NCBI RefSeq assembly: GCF_007558825.1
Contig: NZ_VLTK01000009.1
Coordinates: forward strand, 33,586-97,585
Direction of reading: 5' to 3'
Source of the DNA: Brevibacterium aurantiacum
Lineage (GTDB): Bacteria; Actinomycetota; Actinomycetes; Actinomycetales; Brevibacteriaceae
DNA: 64,000 nt
The notes beneath the pieces are model-generated. The model searched no databases. It worked only from the letters and a program-made list of their open reading frames with translations, and was not told where the DNA came from. The position numbers and the translations under genes were made by a program. Each line of letters opens with the position of its first letter. The first letter of the stretch is position 1. Below are positions 8,367 to 16,927 of the stretch, piece after piece.

Positions 8367-9088
8367 GATTTCTCCTTCTTTGTTGCCTGGATGAGCCCCT
8401 GCCCGGTGAGTGGATTCGCGTGTTCGCCGGTGGTGTAGTGGTGATAGGTGACGTTGTGGATGTGGAATCCGGCTTTGGACAGCAGGAGACGGTATTCCCG
8501 GGGAGAGCCGAGGTAGACCGGAGTCGAGATTGACTCTCCGTTGATGCACTTGGTGGCTGTGAATGTCGAGTGCGGCCGTCGTATCAGGTCCCTAAGAATG
8601 TTCGTGCCAGCCCGACGCATGCCATATGCGCGCGTGTTCCACCGATTGTTGAAATCAAGCAAGAGCGTGCCGTTGTCGGCCAGGAGCGGGCGAATAGCAG
8701 CGAGCTGTTCGAGACGAAATTCTTTCGGGTGGACGTGACCTAGTACGTTTCCAAGGAGCGTAATGACCGCGAACGTTTGGCCGGGAGGGAAAGGCGTCTG
8801 TTTTGTCATTCCCCACTGGGTCACACGTTCCTGGGGCAGGTTTCGTTTTGCCGCCGCGACCATCCCAGCGCTGCTATCACAGAGGGTGACCTCCTGAGGC
8901 CGGCTGCGGAGAGCGTCAAGAAGTGAGGCGGCGCGAAGTCCGTCCCCTGTTCCTATGTCCAGCCAGCTTTTTGCCCCGTCGATGTGATGGGTGGCTGCAC
9001 GGTCCACGGCAGCAAGGTAGTGTCTGCTGACGCCGTTAAAGGAAGCGTAGTCGCTGCTGAGCTGGTCGTAGAACTCATCAGATTTCAC
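8363..9088 (-). CDS. class I SAM-dependent methyltransferase, probable sugar N-methyltransferase
   Basis: A 241-residue Rossmann methyltransferase with motif I LDIGTGDGL at about residues 43-51, then an acidic residue near CDSSAGM and LLLDFNN in the post-motif region. Size matches aminosugar N,N-dimethyltransferases such as DesVI/TylM1 (about 237 aa), although sequence resemblance is only general. It begins with GTG at 9088, overlapping the preceding stop (GTGA), with a GGAGG-like site upstream. The long upstream open frame has no coding character. The aminotransferase in the same operon and the extra SAM synthetase at 16928 support methylation of an amino sugar. Substrate is inferred. Confidence 0.7.
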   Translation of the reverse strand: MKSDEFYDQLSSDYASFNGVSRHYLAAVDRAATHHIDGAKSWLDIGTGDGLRAASLLDALRSRPQEVTLCDSSAGMVAAAKRNLPQERVTQWGMTKQTPFPPGQTFAVITLLGNVLGHVHPKEFRLEQLAAIRPLLADNGTLLLDFNNRWNTRAYGMRRAGTNILRDLIRRPHSTFTATKCINGESISTPVYLGSPREYRLLLSKAGFHIHNVTYHHYTTGEHANPLTGQGLIQATKKEKS

Positions 9089-10554
9089 GATGCGTCGGCC
9101 TCCTCTCGTACTGATTCTGCGTAGACGGATAGTGCTGATGCATCGATTCGTCCCCATTCCGCGGCCTCTGCGAGGAGCCCTTCGACGACTTCGTCTCCGT
9201 ATTCGTCTCGCAGCTGGCGTAGTGCATGAGCCTCGAATTCTGGCCAGTCCTTCTGGCCGAATATTTCGGCGCGCGTGTACCACCAACGATTCGCCGAGGC
9301 GCCGAGGCCGTCCAACTCCGCCGGTCGTGCAGTCAGCTCGTGCTGCCCGGAGTGAAGCTGGGCCCCGTCCGTGCCGCGGAAGATGTCCCACAGGTCTGCT
9401 GTGAGTTTTGACCATGGTTCGAATCCTCGGCTTCGGGCCACCGGCTCGAGGCTGCGATAGACATCGACGTACCCTTCCACGAGGTGCCGGGTCTCGAAGA
9501 CTTCGGCATGTTGACGTCCGTAGGTGATCAGTGACGTGCGTAGCGCAGAGTCGGTCAGGCACCGTCTGATTCCTTCGGCCAGTGGAGCAGGGCTTGTGTC
9601 ATCGATGAAGTACGCCCCTTTGTCGCCACCGAGATACTCGGTGATGCCTCCGACACGGGTCGCCAGGACGGGTGTGCCGGCTGCCTGAGCCTCGACGTTG
9701 ACTAAACCGCCTCCTTCGGCGCGCGATACGACTGCTGTAAGGGCTGCGCCTTTCATGAGGCTCGCGGCCTGTTGAATGTCGACCTCGCCCAGGAAGTGCA
9801 CGCGTTCTTCAAGCCCGAGGTCTCGGGCCAGACGCCGTAGTGTGCCGGCTTGTTGCCCATCACCAACCACAAGGAGGTCAACGTCGTGGTCCTTAATCGC
9901 AGGTTCGGCGAAGGCTCGAATGACATGATCGACCTGTTTCGAGTCCTCCAGTCGCCTCAAGGAGAGGACGTAGGGTCGTGGCCAAGGGGTGGGCGTGGCC
10001 TCCGCGAAGAGTTGAGTATCGATGCCGACGCGCATGACCGGGATATCGCCGAGCTCTGGGAACTCGAGACGAACGAGGCGAGTCAGGTCGTTTGAGGCGG
10101 CATTGACCTGATCGGCCTGGAGCATGGCGTTGCGGATCAGGTGCTTGCCGCTCGTCCAGACCTTCCCGGGTTCCGGATCGTCAGGGTCCGGAACATCCCA
10201 TCCGCCTACCGTCATGACGACAGGCACTCCGAGCCACCGTGCCGCCAGTAACGCGAAGAACGGCAGAGGGCGCCGTAGACCGATCACGTGGATTGCATCT
10301 GGCTGCACTTCTCGAACGATCTGTTTCACATCGTGAGCCATACGCTCAAGTTCGTCAGCCAGTATTGCAGAATCCACACGATGGACGGTGACACCGTTGA
10401 TGTCTTCCGTGTCAGGCAGGCCCTGTGGCCAACGCTTAGTCAGAACATGAATTTCATGCCCTCGCGACGTCATATACGGCGCCGCTTGGTCAATGGGGTC
10501 TTGGCATCCACCGGTCAAAGGCAGGTAGATACTGAAGACATACAATATTTTCAT
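9085..10554 (-). CDS. GT4 family retaining glycosyltransferase
   Basis: A 489-residue GT-B enzyme of the GT4 type. The N-terminal half begins MKILYVFSIYLPLTGG, the donor half has VLSLRRLEDSKQ and VVGDG, and the retaining-enzyme signature EX7E is present in EGGGLVNVE. The last 120 residues extend beyond a standard GT4 domain and are unrecognised. In amicetin biosynthesis, amosamine is joined to amicetose by an alpha-(1,4) bond made by a reversible retaining glycosyltransferase (AmiG). A retaining GT4 next to aminosugar genes fits the same reaction here; the acceptor is inferred. It overlaps both neighbours by four bases. Confidence 0.8.
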   Translation of the reverse strand: MKILYVFSIYLPLTGGCQDPIDQAAPYMTSRGHEIHVLTKRWPQGLPDTEDINGVTVHRVDSAILADELERMAHDVKQIVREVQPDAIHVIGLRRPLPFFALLAARWLGVPVVMTVGGWDVPDPDDPEPGKVWTSGKHLIRNAMLQADQVNAASNDLTRLVRLEFPELGDIPVMRVGIDTQLFAEATPTPWPRPYVLSLRRLEDSKQVDHVIRAFAEPAIKDHDVDLLVVGDGQQAGTLRRLARDLGLEERVHFLGEVDIQQAASLMKGAALTAVVSRAEGGGLVNVEAQAAGTPVLATRVGGITEYLGGDKGAYFIDDTSPAPLAEGIRRCLTDSALRTSLITYGRQHAEVFETRHLVEGYVDVYRSLEPVARSRGFEPWSKLTADLWDIFRGTDGAQLHSGQHELTARPAELDGLGASANRWWYTRAEIFGQKDWPEFEAHALRQLRDEYGDEVVEGLLAEAAEWGRIDASALSVYAESVREEADAS

Positions 10555-11660
10555 GAGGCAGTGGCTCCAATCAGATGCTCCGCGACGTAATCGACGTCGT
10601 CATCACTCATCGCGTCGTGAACGGGGAGGCTGATGACCTCCTTGGAAAACTTGCGTGCTTTGGGGACCGCGCCGTTTAGTCCGATGCGGAACGAGTCGAG
10701 TGATTTGAAGTAGATCTCCGTTTGAACACCGGCCTCTGCCAATTGTCGCCGGACGCGCTCGCGCACATGCTCTTCGACTCTCACTGAGAACGCGAACGCT
10801 CCCGTCCTGTCTGTTTCCCGGCGCGGCATGACCGGCCATATGTCGGAAGAAGAGACCGATCGGGTGTAGCGGGCGATGATATCTCGACGCCGCGCGATCC
10901 GCTGCGGTAGCGACGCCAGCTGACTGCGGCCAAGGACGGCTGCCATATCATTCATGTTGTACTTGAAACCCAGCTCTTCGATCTCGTACGGGCTGGACCA
11001 GTCAGCTTGGGAAGAGTCGATACCTAGACGCCGTAACCGTCGTGCTCGATCTGCCATCTCCTCAGTGGGAAAAGTCACGCACCCGCCTTCCCCGATTGGA
11101 ACGACCTTGGTCGCGTGAAAGGAGTAGGCCCGGATGTTGCTGTACTTCCTCAGCGGCAGGCCCTGATGAACTGCTCCGATCGCGTGAGCGCAGTCCTCAA
11201 TGATCGTGAGCCGGTACTCGGCGGCAATCACGTTGAGCTCGGCCAGCTCACAAGGGATGCCGGAATAGTGGACCGGGATAACAGCGCTGATGTCATTCCG
11301 GTTCCGAAGAAGCTCTCTGACGTGACCGGTGTCGATGTTTCCGGTACTAACATCGATGTCGGCGAGGACGACATGGCACCCGTGCTGCACGACGACGGCC
11401 GCGGTAGAAATGAAAGTGTTGGCAGGCACGATGACGGAGGTGCCCGGCGCGACGCCGCTGACATAAAGGGCCAGGTGCAGGGCTGCGGTGCCGCTGTTGA
11501 CTCCTACAACATGGCCCCCTACTTCTGGGAGTGCTGACAGTTCTTGTTCGAACGCGGCAGTCTCCGGGCCGAGACCGAACCATCCTCGATCAAGGATTGT
11601 TTTCAGACGAGGTAAGGCGTCAGCTGGAACCTGCGGTCGGTACATCTTGACCTGGCGCAT
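10551..11660 (-). CDS. DegT/DnrJ/EryC1 sugar aminotransferase (PLP)
   Basis: A 369-residue PLP aminotransferase of the DegT family with the internal-aldimine lysine in AYSFHATK (Lys185 from the ATG at 11660) followed by GEGG, unlike the His-bearing dehydrase at 2326. The N-terminal GWFGLGPETAAFEQEL matches the family. No 3,4-ketoisomerase gene is visible in the window, so direct 4-amination of dTDP-4-keto-6-deoxyglucose to a viosamine-type sugar is the simplest role. I prefer the ATG at 11660 with GAGGTGA at ideal spacing over an in-frame GTG at 11669 that overlaps the upstream stop. Confidence 0.85.
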   Translation of the reverse strand: MRQVKMYRPQVPADALPRLKTILDRGWFGLGPETAAFEQELSALPEVGGHVVGVNSGTAALHLALYVSGVAPGTSVIVPANTFISTAAVVVQHGCHVVLADIDVSTGNIDTGHVRELLRNRNDISAVIPVHYSGIPCELAELNVIAAEYRLTIIEDCAHAIGAVHQGLPLRKYSNIRAYSFHATKVVPIGEGGCVTFPTEEMADRARRLRRLGIDSSQADWSSPYEIEELGFKYNMNDMAAVLGRSQLASLPQRIARRRDIIARYTRSVSSSDIWPVMPRRETDRTGAFAFSVRVEEHVRERVRRQLAEAGVQTEIYFKSLDSFRIGLNGAVPKARKFSKEVISLPVHDAMSDDDVDYVAEHLIGATAS

Positions 11661-11665
11661 CGTTA

Positions 11666-13021
11666 TCACCTCAATTCCGTGTACTTCTTGGTCGTGCCAC
11701 GGGACTTATCCACCGGATACTTCTCCTTGACCCGCATCAGCTTTTGGAACGCGGCGTCAAGAAGATCAATGTCAATGTGCCAAGAGAGCCGAAGGAGATA
11801 GTTATAGACGTCTACCATTTCCGCGCCGATGCTGTGTTGGTCCAGGTCGCGTGTGGGGATCTTCGACGTCCACTGGAGTTCCTCGGCTAGTTCACCGACC
11901 TCCGCCATCAGCGAGATCAGCAGTTCCTGCGGTGTTTCGAACGAATCCCACTCACGAGCCGAGATCATGTCCTGCAGTTCTGCGTGGTAGTCGGACCACG
12001 TTTTCTGATCGGCGACGGAACTCGGAGATTGCACAGATGGCGCAACATGAGCGGAAGCTGTGCTCCATTGGGCAGCGACTTGAGATGTGTCATCGAGACC
12101 GGGGATCAGTGCGTCGAGCCGCCACTGGTGTGCTTGAAACACACGGGTAGCGTCCGGATCGACCGGCATATGCACATAGATCCGTCCGGCTGTCTCCTGG
12201 AACTCCTCCGTCCGAGACAGTCCGGTCAAGAGTTTGTCGAGCACGTCGGTATCTGTCCAAGCAATCGTGGATAGCTTGGTTGACCCACCCTTCTTCTTGG
12301 TCAGGATGATTCCGCCGAGTTCCCGGCCATCGGGAGAGGACGCGATATAGGCCGTCTTGGCCTTAGCGTTGACTGGATCGGGCTCGGCCCGAAGGGGACC
12401 ATAGGTGACCTTGGTCGCTGCCGGAAGTGGCTGGTTCACGTGCGCGGAATGGGCGAGCTCCGTAAACTTTCGCCACTGTGCGGAATCCTGGACACGAACC
12501 AAGTTGAACGGATCGTCGTTTTTTACGCCTGAACGCAATCGTGGTCGCTGCAAGATCAGTTCCGTCTTCCCGCGACGGTACTGATCCGGTGCCGTCCCGA
12601 CTCGTACGAACCCCTGCCGAAAGAAGAAGGTTTGGGCGTTGAGGTTGTCTTCGCTAACCGTGCAGTAGAGAAGACGGACGTCATGGGGAGCCGCGTTCAA
12701 TAGTGCCTCTCCTACGCCACGGCGCCGAGCTGACGGGTCGACGATCAGTGGGCTGATCTTGGCAGTGCCGTGACGCTTGACCGCGAGGTTGATGTAACCG
12801 ACCGGGCGGCCTCCAGGCTCTAGTCTGACGACATATCCCAGTTGGGCGAGAGAGTTGAAGCCATTGGCGTCTTGTCCATTTGCGCGGTGGGCGTCGATCA
12901 GCCGAGTGAGATGCGCGTCGTGATCGCCGTCGTAGTGAGGTTCCAGAGTGCTGACGAACAGGCCACGGAGAGCGTCAAAGTCACTCTCCTGAGTCTGTTC
13001 GACGATGAAGTCATCGGTCAT
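11666..13021 (-). CDS. GNAT acetyltransferase fused to a MazG-like dCTP/NTP pyrophosphatase domain
   Basis: A 451-residue fusion and the first gene of the operon. Residues 1-160 form a GNAT fold with the acetyl-CoA motif PSARRRGVG at about 96-104. Residues 170-320 are unassigned. Residues 340-451 match all-alpha NTP pyrophosphatases: EVGELAEELQW at 374-384, a second metal-binding E-x2-D at 401-404, and a C-terminal KYPVDKSRGTTKKYTEL that strongly resembles the tail of DCTPP1-type dCTPases. The C-terminal part could make (d)CMP for the CMP-hydrolase-like enzyme at 7896. The GNAT part could acylate the product, for self-resistance or tailoring. I start at the ATG at 13021; upstream residues are non-coding in character. 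Confidence 0.75.
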   Translation of the reverse strand: MTDDFIVEQTQESDFDALRGLFVSTLEPHYDGDHDAHLTRLIDAHRANGQDANGFNSLAQLGYVVRLEPGGRPVGYINLAVKRHGTAKISPLIVDPSARRRGVGEALLNAAPHDVRLLYCTVSEDNLNAQTFFFRQGFVRVGTAPDQYRRGKTELILQRPRLRSGVKNDDPFNLVRVQDSAQWRKFTELAHSAHVNQPLPAATKVTYGPLRAEPDPVNAKAKTAYIASSPDGRELGGIILTKKKGGSTKLSTIAWTDTDVLDKLLTGLSRTEEFQETAGRIYVHMPVDPDATRVFQAHQWRLDALIPGLDDTSQVAAQWSTASAHVAPSVQSPSSVADQKTWSDYHAELQDMISAREWDSFETPQELLISLMAEVGELAEELQWTSKIPTRDLDQHSIGAEMVDVYNYLLRLSWHIDIDLLDAAFQKLMRVKEKYPVDKSRGTTKKYTELR

Positions 13022-13113
13022 GACCTTGCCACCTTCCTGCGCTGACCGGTAGGCGACTGCGATGCTGACGAGCCACCGCTCAGCGCTTCTATATGTTGTA
13101 CTCGAAGCGAAGC

Positions 13114-13129
13114 TATCACGGTCGTGATA
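13114..13129. promoter_or_regulatory. 16-bp palindromic operator, copy 1
   Basis: TATCACGGTCGTGATA: perfect 7-bp arms with a 2-base centre. It lies 93 bases upstream of the first gene of the minus-strand biosynthetic operon, in the divergent promoter region. Its exact reverse complement occurs at 13270-13285. The likely ligand is the TetR-family protein encoded at 14975, which is inference from proximity. Confidence 0.75.
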
Positions 13130-13269
13130 TATAACACGAGTGTGACACACCGTACCGCCTGGACCCAAGTCATCGCCACCCTGTCCCCGTGACTACGACC
13201 TTGGAGCGGGGGATCGGCTCGGACAACGCTCCGGCTCAACGCCGCCACCAATGTCTGGGTTTCATCATT

Positions 13270-13285
13270 TATCACGACCGTGATA
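13270..13285. promoter_or_regulatory. 16-bp palindromic operator, copy 2
   Basis: TATCACGACCGTGATA, identical on the opposite strand to the site at 13114-13129. It ends 12 bases before the ATG of the ABC-F gene, so binding should block transcription start of the resistance/regulator/export operon. The ABC-F start has no clear Shine-Dalgarno sequence, which hints at a very short or absent leader. Confidence 0.75.
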
Positions 13286-13297
13286 CCGTGGTTGCCC

Positions 13298-14962
13298 ATG
13301 AGCTACCTCGAAGCACAGTCGGTGAGCTACACGTTGGCCGACGGCCGGCCCCTGCTCCGCGATGTCTCGTTCCATGTCGGCCCTCGGGAGAGGGTGGCGG
13401 TGATTGGAGCGAATGGAGCAGGCAAAACGACACTGTTACGCATCATCACAGGCGAGATCACTCCCGAGGCGGGGGCAGTCTCCCGCAATGGCTCGATTGG
13501 AGTGATGCGCCAGTTCGTCGATTCCGGGACGGTCCAAGAATTGCTACTATCGGTGGCTCCTCCGCCCTTGCAGGAAGCCGCTGCAGAACTACGTCGTGCC
13601 GAACGAGCGGTTGCCACTACAGACGATACTGATCGGCAGATGGAATACGCATCCGCTCTGGCTACTTGGGGCGAGAAGGGCGGTTACGATCTAGAAGTTC
13701 TTTGGGACGCGTGCGCCACAGATTCCCTGGGCTTGCCATTCGAGAAGTGTCGGGACCGTCCGGTGACGACGTTATCGGGCGGTGAGCAGAAGCGCCTCAT
13801 ACTTAACGCGCTCCTTCGTGGCCCTGATGAGATTCTTCTTCTCGATGAACCAGATAACTTTCTCGACGTCCCAGGCAAACGCTGGCTTGAAAACCAGCTG
13901 GTTGAATGTAATAAGAGCGTGCTCTATGTCAGCCATGACCGCGAACTTCTCGCAAACACCGCCACGAGTATCGTCACTCTCGAGCTGGGCAGCGCAGGTA
14001 ACACCGCATGGGTTCACTCTGGTGGCTTCAGCGGATATCAGAAGGCACGCACGCAGCGGATTGAAAGGCTGGACGAACTGCGGCGCCGATGGGATGACGA
14101 GCACGCAAAGTTACGTTCGCTTGTTCAGATGTATAAGCAGAAGGCGGCCTATAACTCAGATATGACCTCCCGGTACAGGGCGGCGCAGACTCGGTTGGCC
14201 AGGTTTGAACAGGCTGGTCCGCCTGAGGCGCAACCACGAGAGCAAGAACTTGCGATACGTCTACATGGAGGCAGGACGGGCAAGAAGGCTCTGGCTTGTG
14301 AGCAACTCGAACTGACCGGACTCGTCCGGCCCTTCGACTTCCAAGCTTGGTACGGTGACCGCATTGCCGTTCTCGGCGGGAACGGATCTGGAAAGTCGCA
14401 CTTCCTTCGTCTGCTGGCAGCCGGCGGCGATGACCCCACCCCTGAACACGAGCCTGTAGCCGAGATGCAGATTGATCCAGTGACGCACGACGGTACCGCG
14501 CGTCTAGGCGCCCGAGTCCGTCCGGGTTGGTTCGCTCAAACACATGGACGCCCCGACCTTCGCGGCCGTAGTCTGCTCTCGATACTGCATCGTGGTGACG
14601 AGCATCGACGTGGAATGCCGCGAGAAGAGTCGTCCCGGGTGCTAGCTCGTTACGAGCTCGCCCGTTCCGCCGAGCAGAACTTTGATTCCCTGTCTGGGGG
14701 GCAACAAGCTCGCTTCCAGATCCTTTTGCTCGAACTTGGCGGTGCGACAATGTTGCTTCTCGACGAGCCGACTGACAATCTCGACTTGGAGTCAGCGGAG
14801 GCCCTCCAACGAGCGCTCAGAGCTTATGACGGGACAGTTCTTGCCGTGACCCACGACCGTTGGTTTGCCCGAGATTTCGATCGCTTCTTGGTATTCACCA
14901 AGGACGGACAGACGTACGAAACCGACCATCCTGTATGGGACGAATCTGTCAAAAGGAAGTGA
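13298..14962 (+). CDS. ABC-F family ATPase, probable ribosome-protection self-resistance protein
   Basis: A 554-residue soluble protein with two ABC nucleotide-binding domains and no membrane segments. The first Walker A is GANGAGKTT (about residues 37-45), with LSGGEQ and LLLDEPDNFLD. The second has GGNGSGKS, LSGGQQ and LLLDEPTDNLD. A charged linker lies between the domains, as in ARE-type ABC-F proteins that dislodge antibiotics from the peptidyl-transferase region. It is divergent from the biosynthetic operon and heads the resistance operon. The start is placed at the ATG at 13298; a GTG at 13280 would put the operator inside the gene. Self-resistance is inferred from context. Confidence 0.88.
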   Translation: MSYLEAQSVSYTLADGRPLLRDVSFHVGPRERVAVIGANGAGKTTLLRIITGEITPEAGAVSRNGSIGVMRQFVDSGTVQELLLSVAPPPLQEAAAELRRAERAVATTDDTDRQMEYASALATWGEKGGYDLEVLWDACATDSLGLPFEKCRDRPVTTLSGGEQKRLILNALLRGPDEILLLDEPDNFLDVPGKRWLENQLVECNKSVLYVSHDRELLANTATSIVTLELGSAGNTAWVHSGGFSGYQKARTQRIERLDELRRRWDDEHAKLRSLVQMYKQKAAYNSDMTSRYRAAQTRLARFEQAGPPEAQPREQELAIRLHGGRTGKKALACEQLELTGLVRPFDFQAWYGDRIAVLGGNGSGKSHFLRLLAAGGDDPTPEHEPVAEMQIDPVTHDGTARLGARVRPGWFAQTHGRPDLRGRSLLSILHRGDEHRRGMPREESSRVLARYELARSAEQNFDSLSGGQQARFQILLLELGGATMLLLDEPTDNLDLESAEALQRALRAYDGTVLAVTHDRWFARDFDRFLVFTKDGQTYETDHPVWDESVKRK

Positions 14963-14974
14963 GGATGAAAACAC

Positions 14975-15574
14975 ATGCCTGCACGCATAGACGCAGAGGA
15001 ACGTCGCCAGTATGTCATCGATGCTGCATTTCGGTTGATCGTAGCAGAGGGCCTTGAAGGACTTACCCTAAGGAAGGTAGCAGCTGAAGCGGACCTCAAT
15101 ATAGGGTCGGTACGGCACTTTTTTGATGGCCATGAAGACCTACTGGCGGCTGCAGCTCACGAAGCCGGAAACCGGATGGGACAGCGACTCATGCACCATC
15201 CAGTCGAGCAGTTGAGGGGCCTCGACGGCGAAGAGGCACTAACTGCTTTGCAAGATCTTCTGGAACAAGTGCTCCCTGTCGATGAGGCGCGGAGGATGGA
15301 GGCGATCATAGTCCTTGAGCTCATACGTGCCTCAAGAACACAGACGGTATTTGCATCATCCGCTGCAGAGATGGCGAGCGATCTCCATGACATTATTGCT
15401 GCGGCACTAGCTTGCCTTGAAGTGCCCAACCCAAGCGCGGCAGCCCGGCAAGTCTCGGCCCTTGTTGGTGGCCTGACGCTTGACACCGTCACACCTCATG
15501 GAGCACTCACAGTGTATCAACTGCGTTCGACTCTTCGGGATGCGTTACGTAATCTTCTTAATACAGAAAGGTAG
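14975..15574 (+). CDS. TetR family transcriptional regulator
   Basis: A 199-residue regulator with the N-terminal TetR helix-turn-helix (VIDAAFRLIVAEGLEGLT through IGSVRHFFDGHEDLL, about residues 14-56) and a helical ligand-binding C-terminal part. It lies 12 bases after the ABC-F gene and 4 bases before the exporter gene, so the three form one operon. It is the obvious candidate to bind the two identical palindromes at 13114 and 13270, repressing both divergent operons until the product or an intermediate accumulates. An earlier ATG at 14964 is in another frame. Confidence 0.88.
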   Translation: MPARIDAEERRQYVIDAAFRLIVAEGLEGLTLRKVAAEADLNIGSVRHFFDGHEDLLAAAAHEAGNRMGQRLMHHPVEQLRGLDGEEALTALQDLLEQVLPVDEARRMEAIIVLELIRASRTQTVFASSAAEMASDLHDIIAAALACLEVPNPSAAARQVSALVGGLTLDTVTPHGALTVYQLRSTLRDALRNLLNTER

Positions 15575-15578
15575 CCTG

Positions 15579-16754
15579 ATGCCTGCATGGCTCTTCGCCC
15601 TGCTCGCCACAGGATTTGTACTATATACGGATGACTATGTCATCGCCGGAATTCTACCGGAACTCGCCGCTGATCTGGGGGTGAGTGAATCTCATGCGGG
15701 GCAGCTCATTACCGCATTTTCGCTGACCGTAGCTATAGTGGCGCCTTTAGCTGCAGTTGTCCTGGCAAAAGTTCCACGGCGACAATTATTTACCGTCGGT
15801 CTATGCTTGTTCATTCTCGCAAATGGTCTGGCTGTAATTGTGCCGTCATACCCCCTCCTTCTGGTGTTGAGGGTGGTAGCCGCTGTGGCTGCAGCTGGGA
15901 TGACTCCTGCCGTGTTCGCCTTCGCCGCGGAGCGGGCTCCGGCGGATAAGACCGGCCGCTACATCGCTATTGTTTCCCTGGGGGTGACCGGTTCTATTGC
16001 TGCCGGTGTCCCGATTGGGACGTGGATCGGCGGACATCTTGGATGGCGTGCATGCTTTGCCACCATGGCCGTCGCAGGGCTGATAGTCCTTCTTGCACTC
16101 TTGCCTACGCTACCGCGTGAAGATGGCGAACGGGAGGTGCCACTCCTTCGGGATCAGCTCCGGACGCTAAGTGCCGGACCTATCTCGTTCGGCTTGCTTG
16201 CGAACTGTGCACTGATGACTGGGTCCATGATGATGTTGACCTATCTTGCCCCCTACCTCGAAGCCACGAGCTCAGCTGGAGTTGATGAACGGGCATTGGC
16301 ATTTAGCCTGTCGGGTATAGCTGGCATCCTCGGGATTTGGTTGGGTGGTATCGCAACTGACAGATGGGGCGCTGACCGGACCCTGAGCGTCGGAATCGGC
16401 GGCATCATCGTCACGATGGTCATCTTGTGGCTTCTATGGATGGGGAGGCCGGCACCGATTCCTGCGGTTATCTGCGTTGTGACAGTTTGGGGCGGTTTGG
16501 CGTTCTGGAATTCTCCAGCCATCCAAGCTCGCCTGTACATGTTGGCCGGGCCAGTAGCACCCCAGGCTCTAGCACTGAACACGTCGGGAACCTATCTCGG
16601 TGTATCAATCGGGGCCGCTGTTGGAGGTATTGCGCTTACAACTGGCGGCGCCGGAGCTTTGCCTTTGACGGCAGCGAGCTCTGGGCTGATTGCATTGATC
16701 TTGATAGCGATTGCACGTTACCTGGCAGGCGCACGTTCTCGAGAGCGTAAGTAA
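15579..16754 (+). CDS. MFS transporter, probable product exporter
   Basis: A 391-residue major facilitator superfamily protein with about 12 hydrophobic segments and an early TDDYVIAGILP typical of the DHA1 drug:H+ antiporter group. The start at 15579 follows the TetR stop by four bases with AGAAAGG upstream; the longer open frame to 15480 overlaps tetR and is not coding. Its place in the resistance operon suggests export of the cluster's antibiotic across the cell membrane. Substrate is inferred. Confidence 0.88.
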   Translation: MPAWLFALLATGFVLYTDDYVIAGILPELAADLGVSESHAGQLITAFSLTVAIVAPLAAVVLAKVPRRQLFTVGLCLFILANGLAVIVPSYPLLLVLRVVAAVAAAGMTPAVFAFAAERAPADKTGRYIAIVSLGVTGSIAAGVPIGTWIGGHLGWRACFATMAVAGLIVLLALLPTLPREDGEREVPLLRDQLRTLSAGPISFGLLANCALMTGSMMMLTYLAPYLEATSSAGVDERALAFSLSGIAGILGIWLGGIATDRWGADRTLSVGIGGIIVTMVILWLLWMGRPAPIPAVICVVTVWGGLAFWNSPAIQARLYMLAGPVAPQALALNTSGTYLGVSIGAAVGGIALTTGGAGALPLTAASSGLIALILIAIARYLAGARSRERK

Positions 16755-16850
16755 CTAGTTGCTTTGAACGTCCCGCTTGTCGTACGGACCATCCGATTTT
16801 GTAGAAGATGCACCTCCGACGACGAGTCCCCACTTTACCAACAAATTACT

Positions 16851-16888
16851 GGCGGTGGGGAGAACCAAAAATGGTGCTCCCCACCGCC
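16851..16888 (+). terminator. strong hairpin between exporter gene and metK
   Basis: Perfect 12-bp stem GGCGGTGGGGAG / CTCCCCACCGCC around a 14-base loop that itself contains ACCA/TGGT. There is no U-run after it. It ends only 39 bases before the metK ATG, leaving little room for a separate promoter, so it may be a terminator of the resistance operon that also acts as an attenuator for metK. Confidence 0.6.
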
Positions 16889-16927
16889 ACCCCGACCGCG
16901 ATACCACCTAAGAATGAGGAACAGACC

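Noticed and set aside
411-11660. Reading the sugar operon as an O-antigen or capsule locus
   Set aside because: No flippase, polymerase or export genes are seen, while a 2,3-dehydratase, CMP-hydrolase-like enzyme, ABC-F, TetR and MFS gene are present. Not fully excluded, because the left flank is not visible.
16755-16927. SAM riboswitch upstream of metK
   Set aside because: Only a simple hairpin with no recognisable SAM-I or SAM-IV core could be seen by eye; an Rfam scan would decide.
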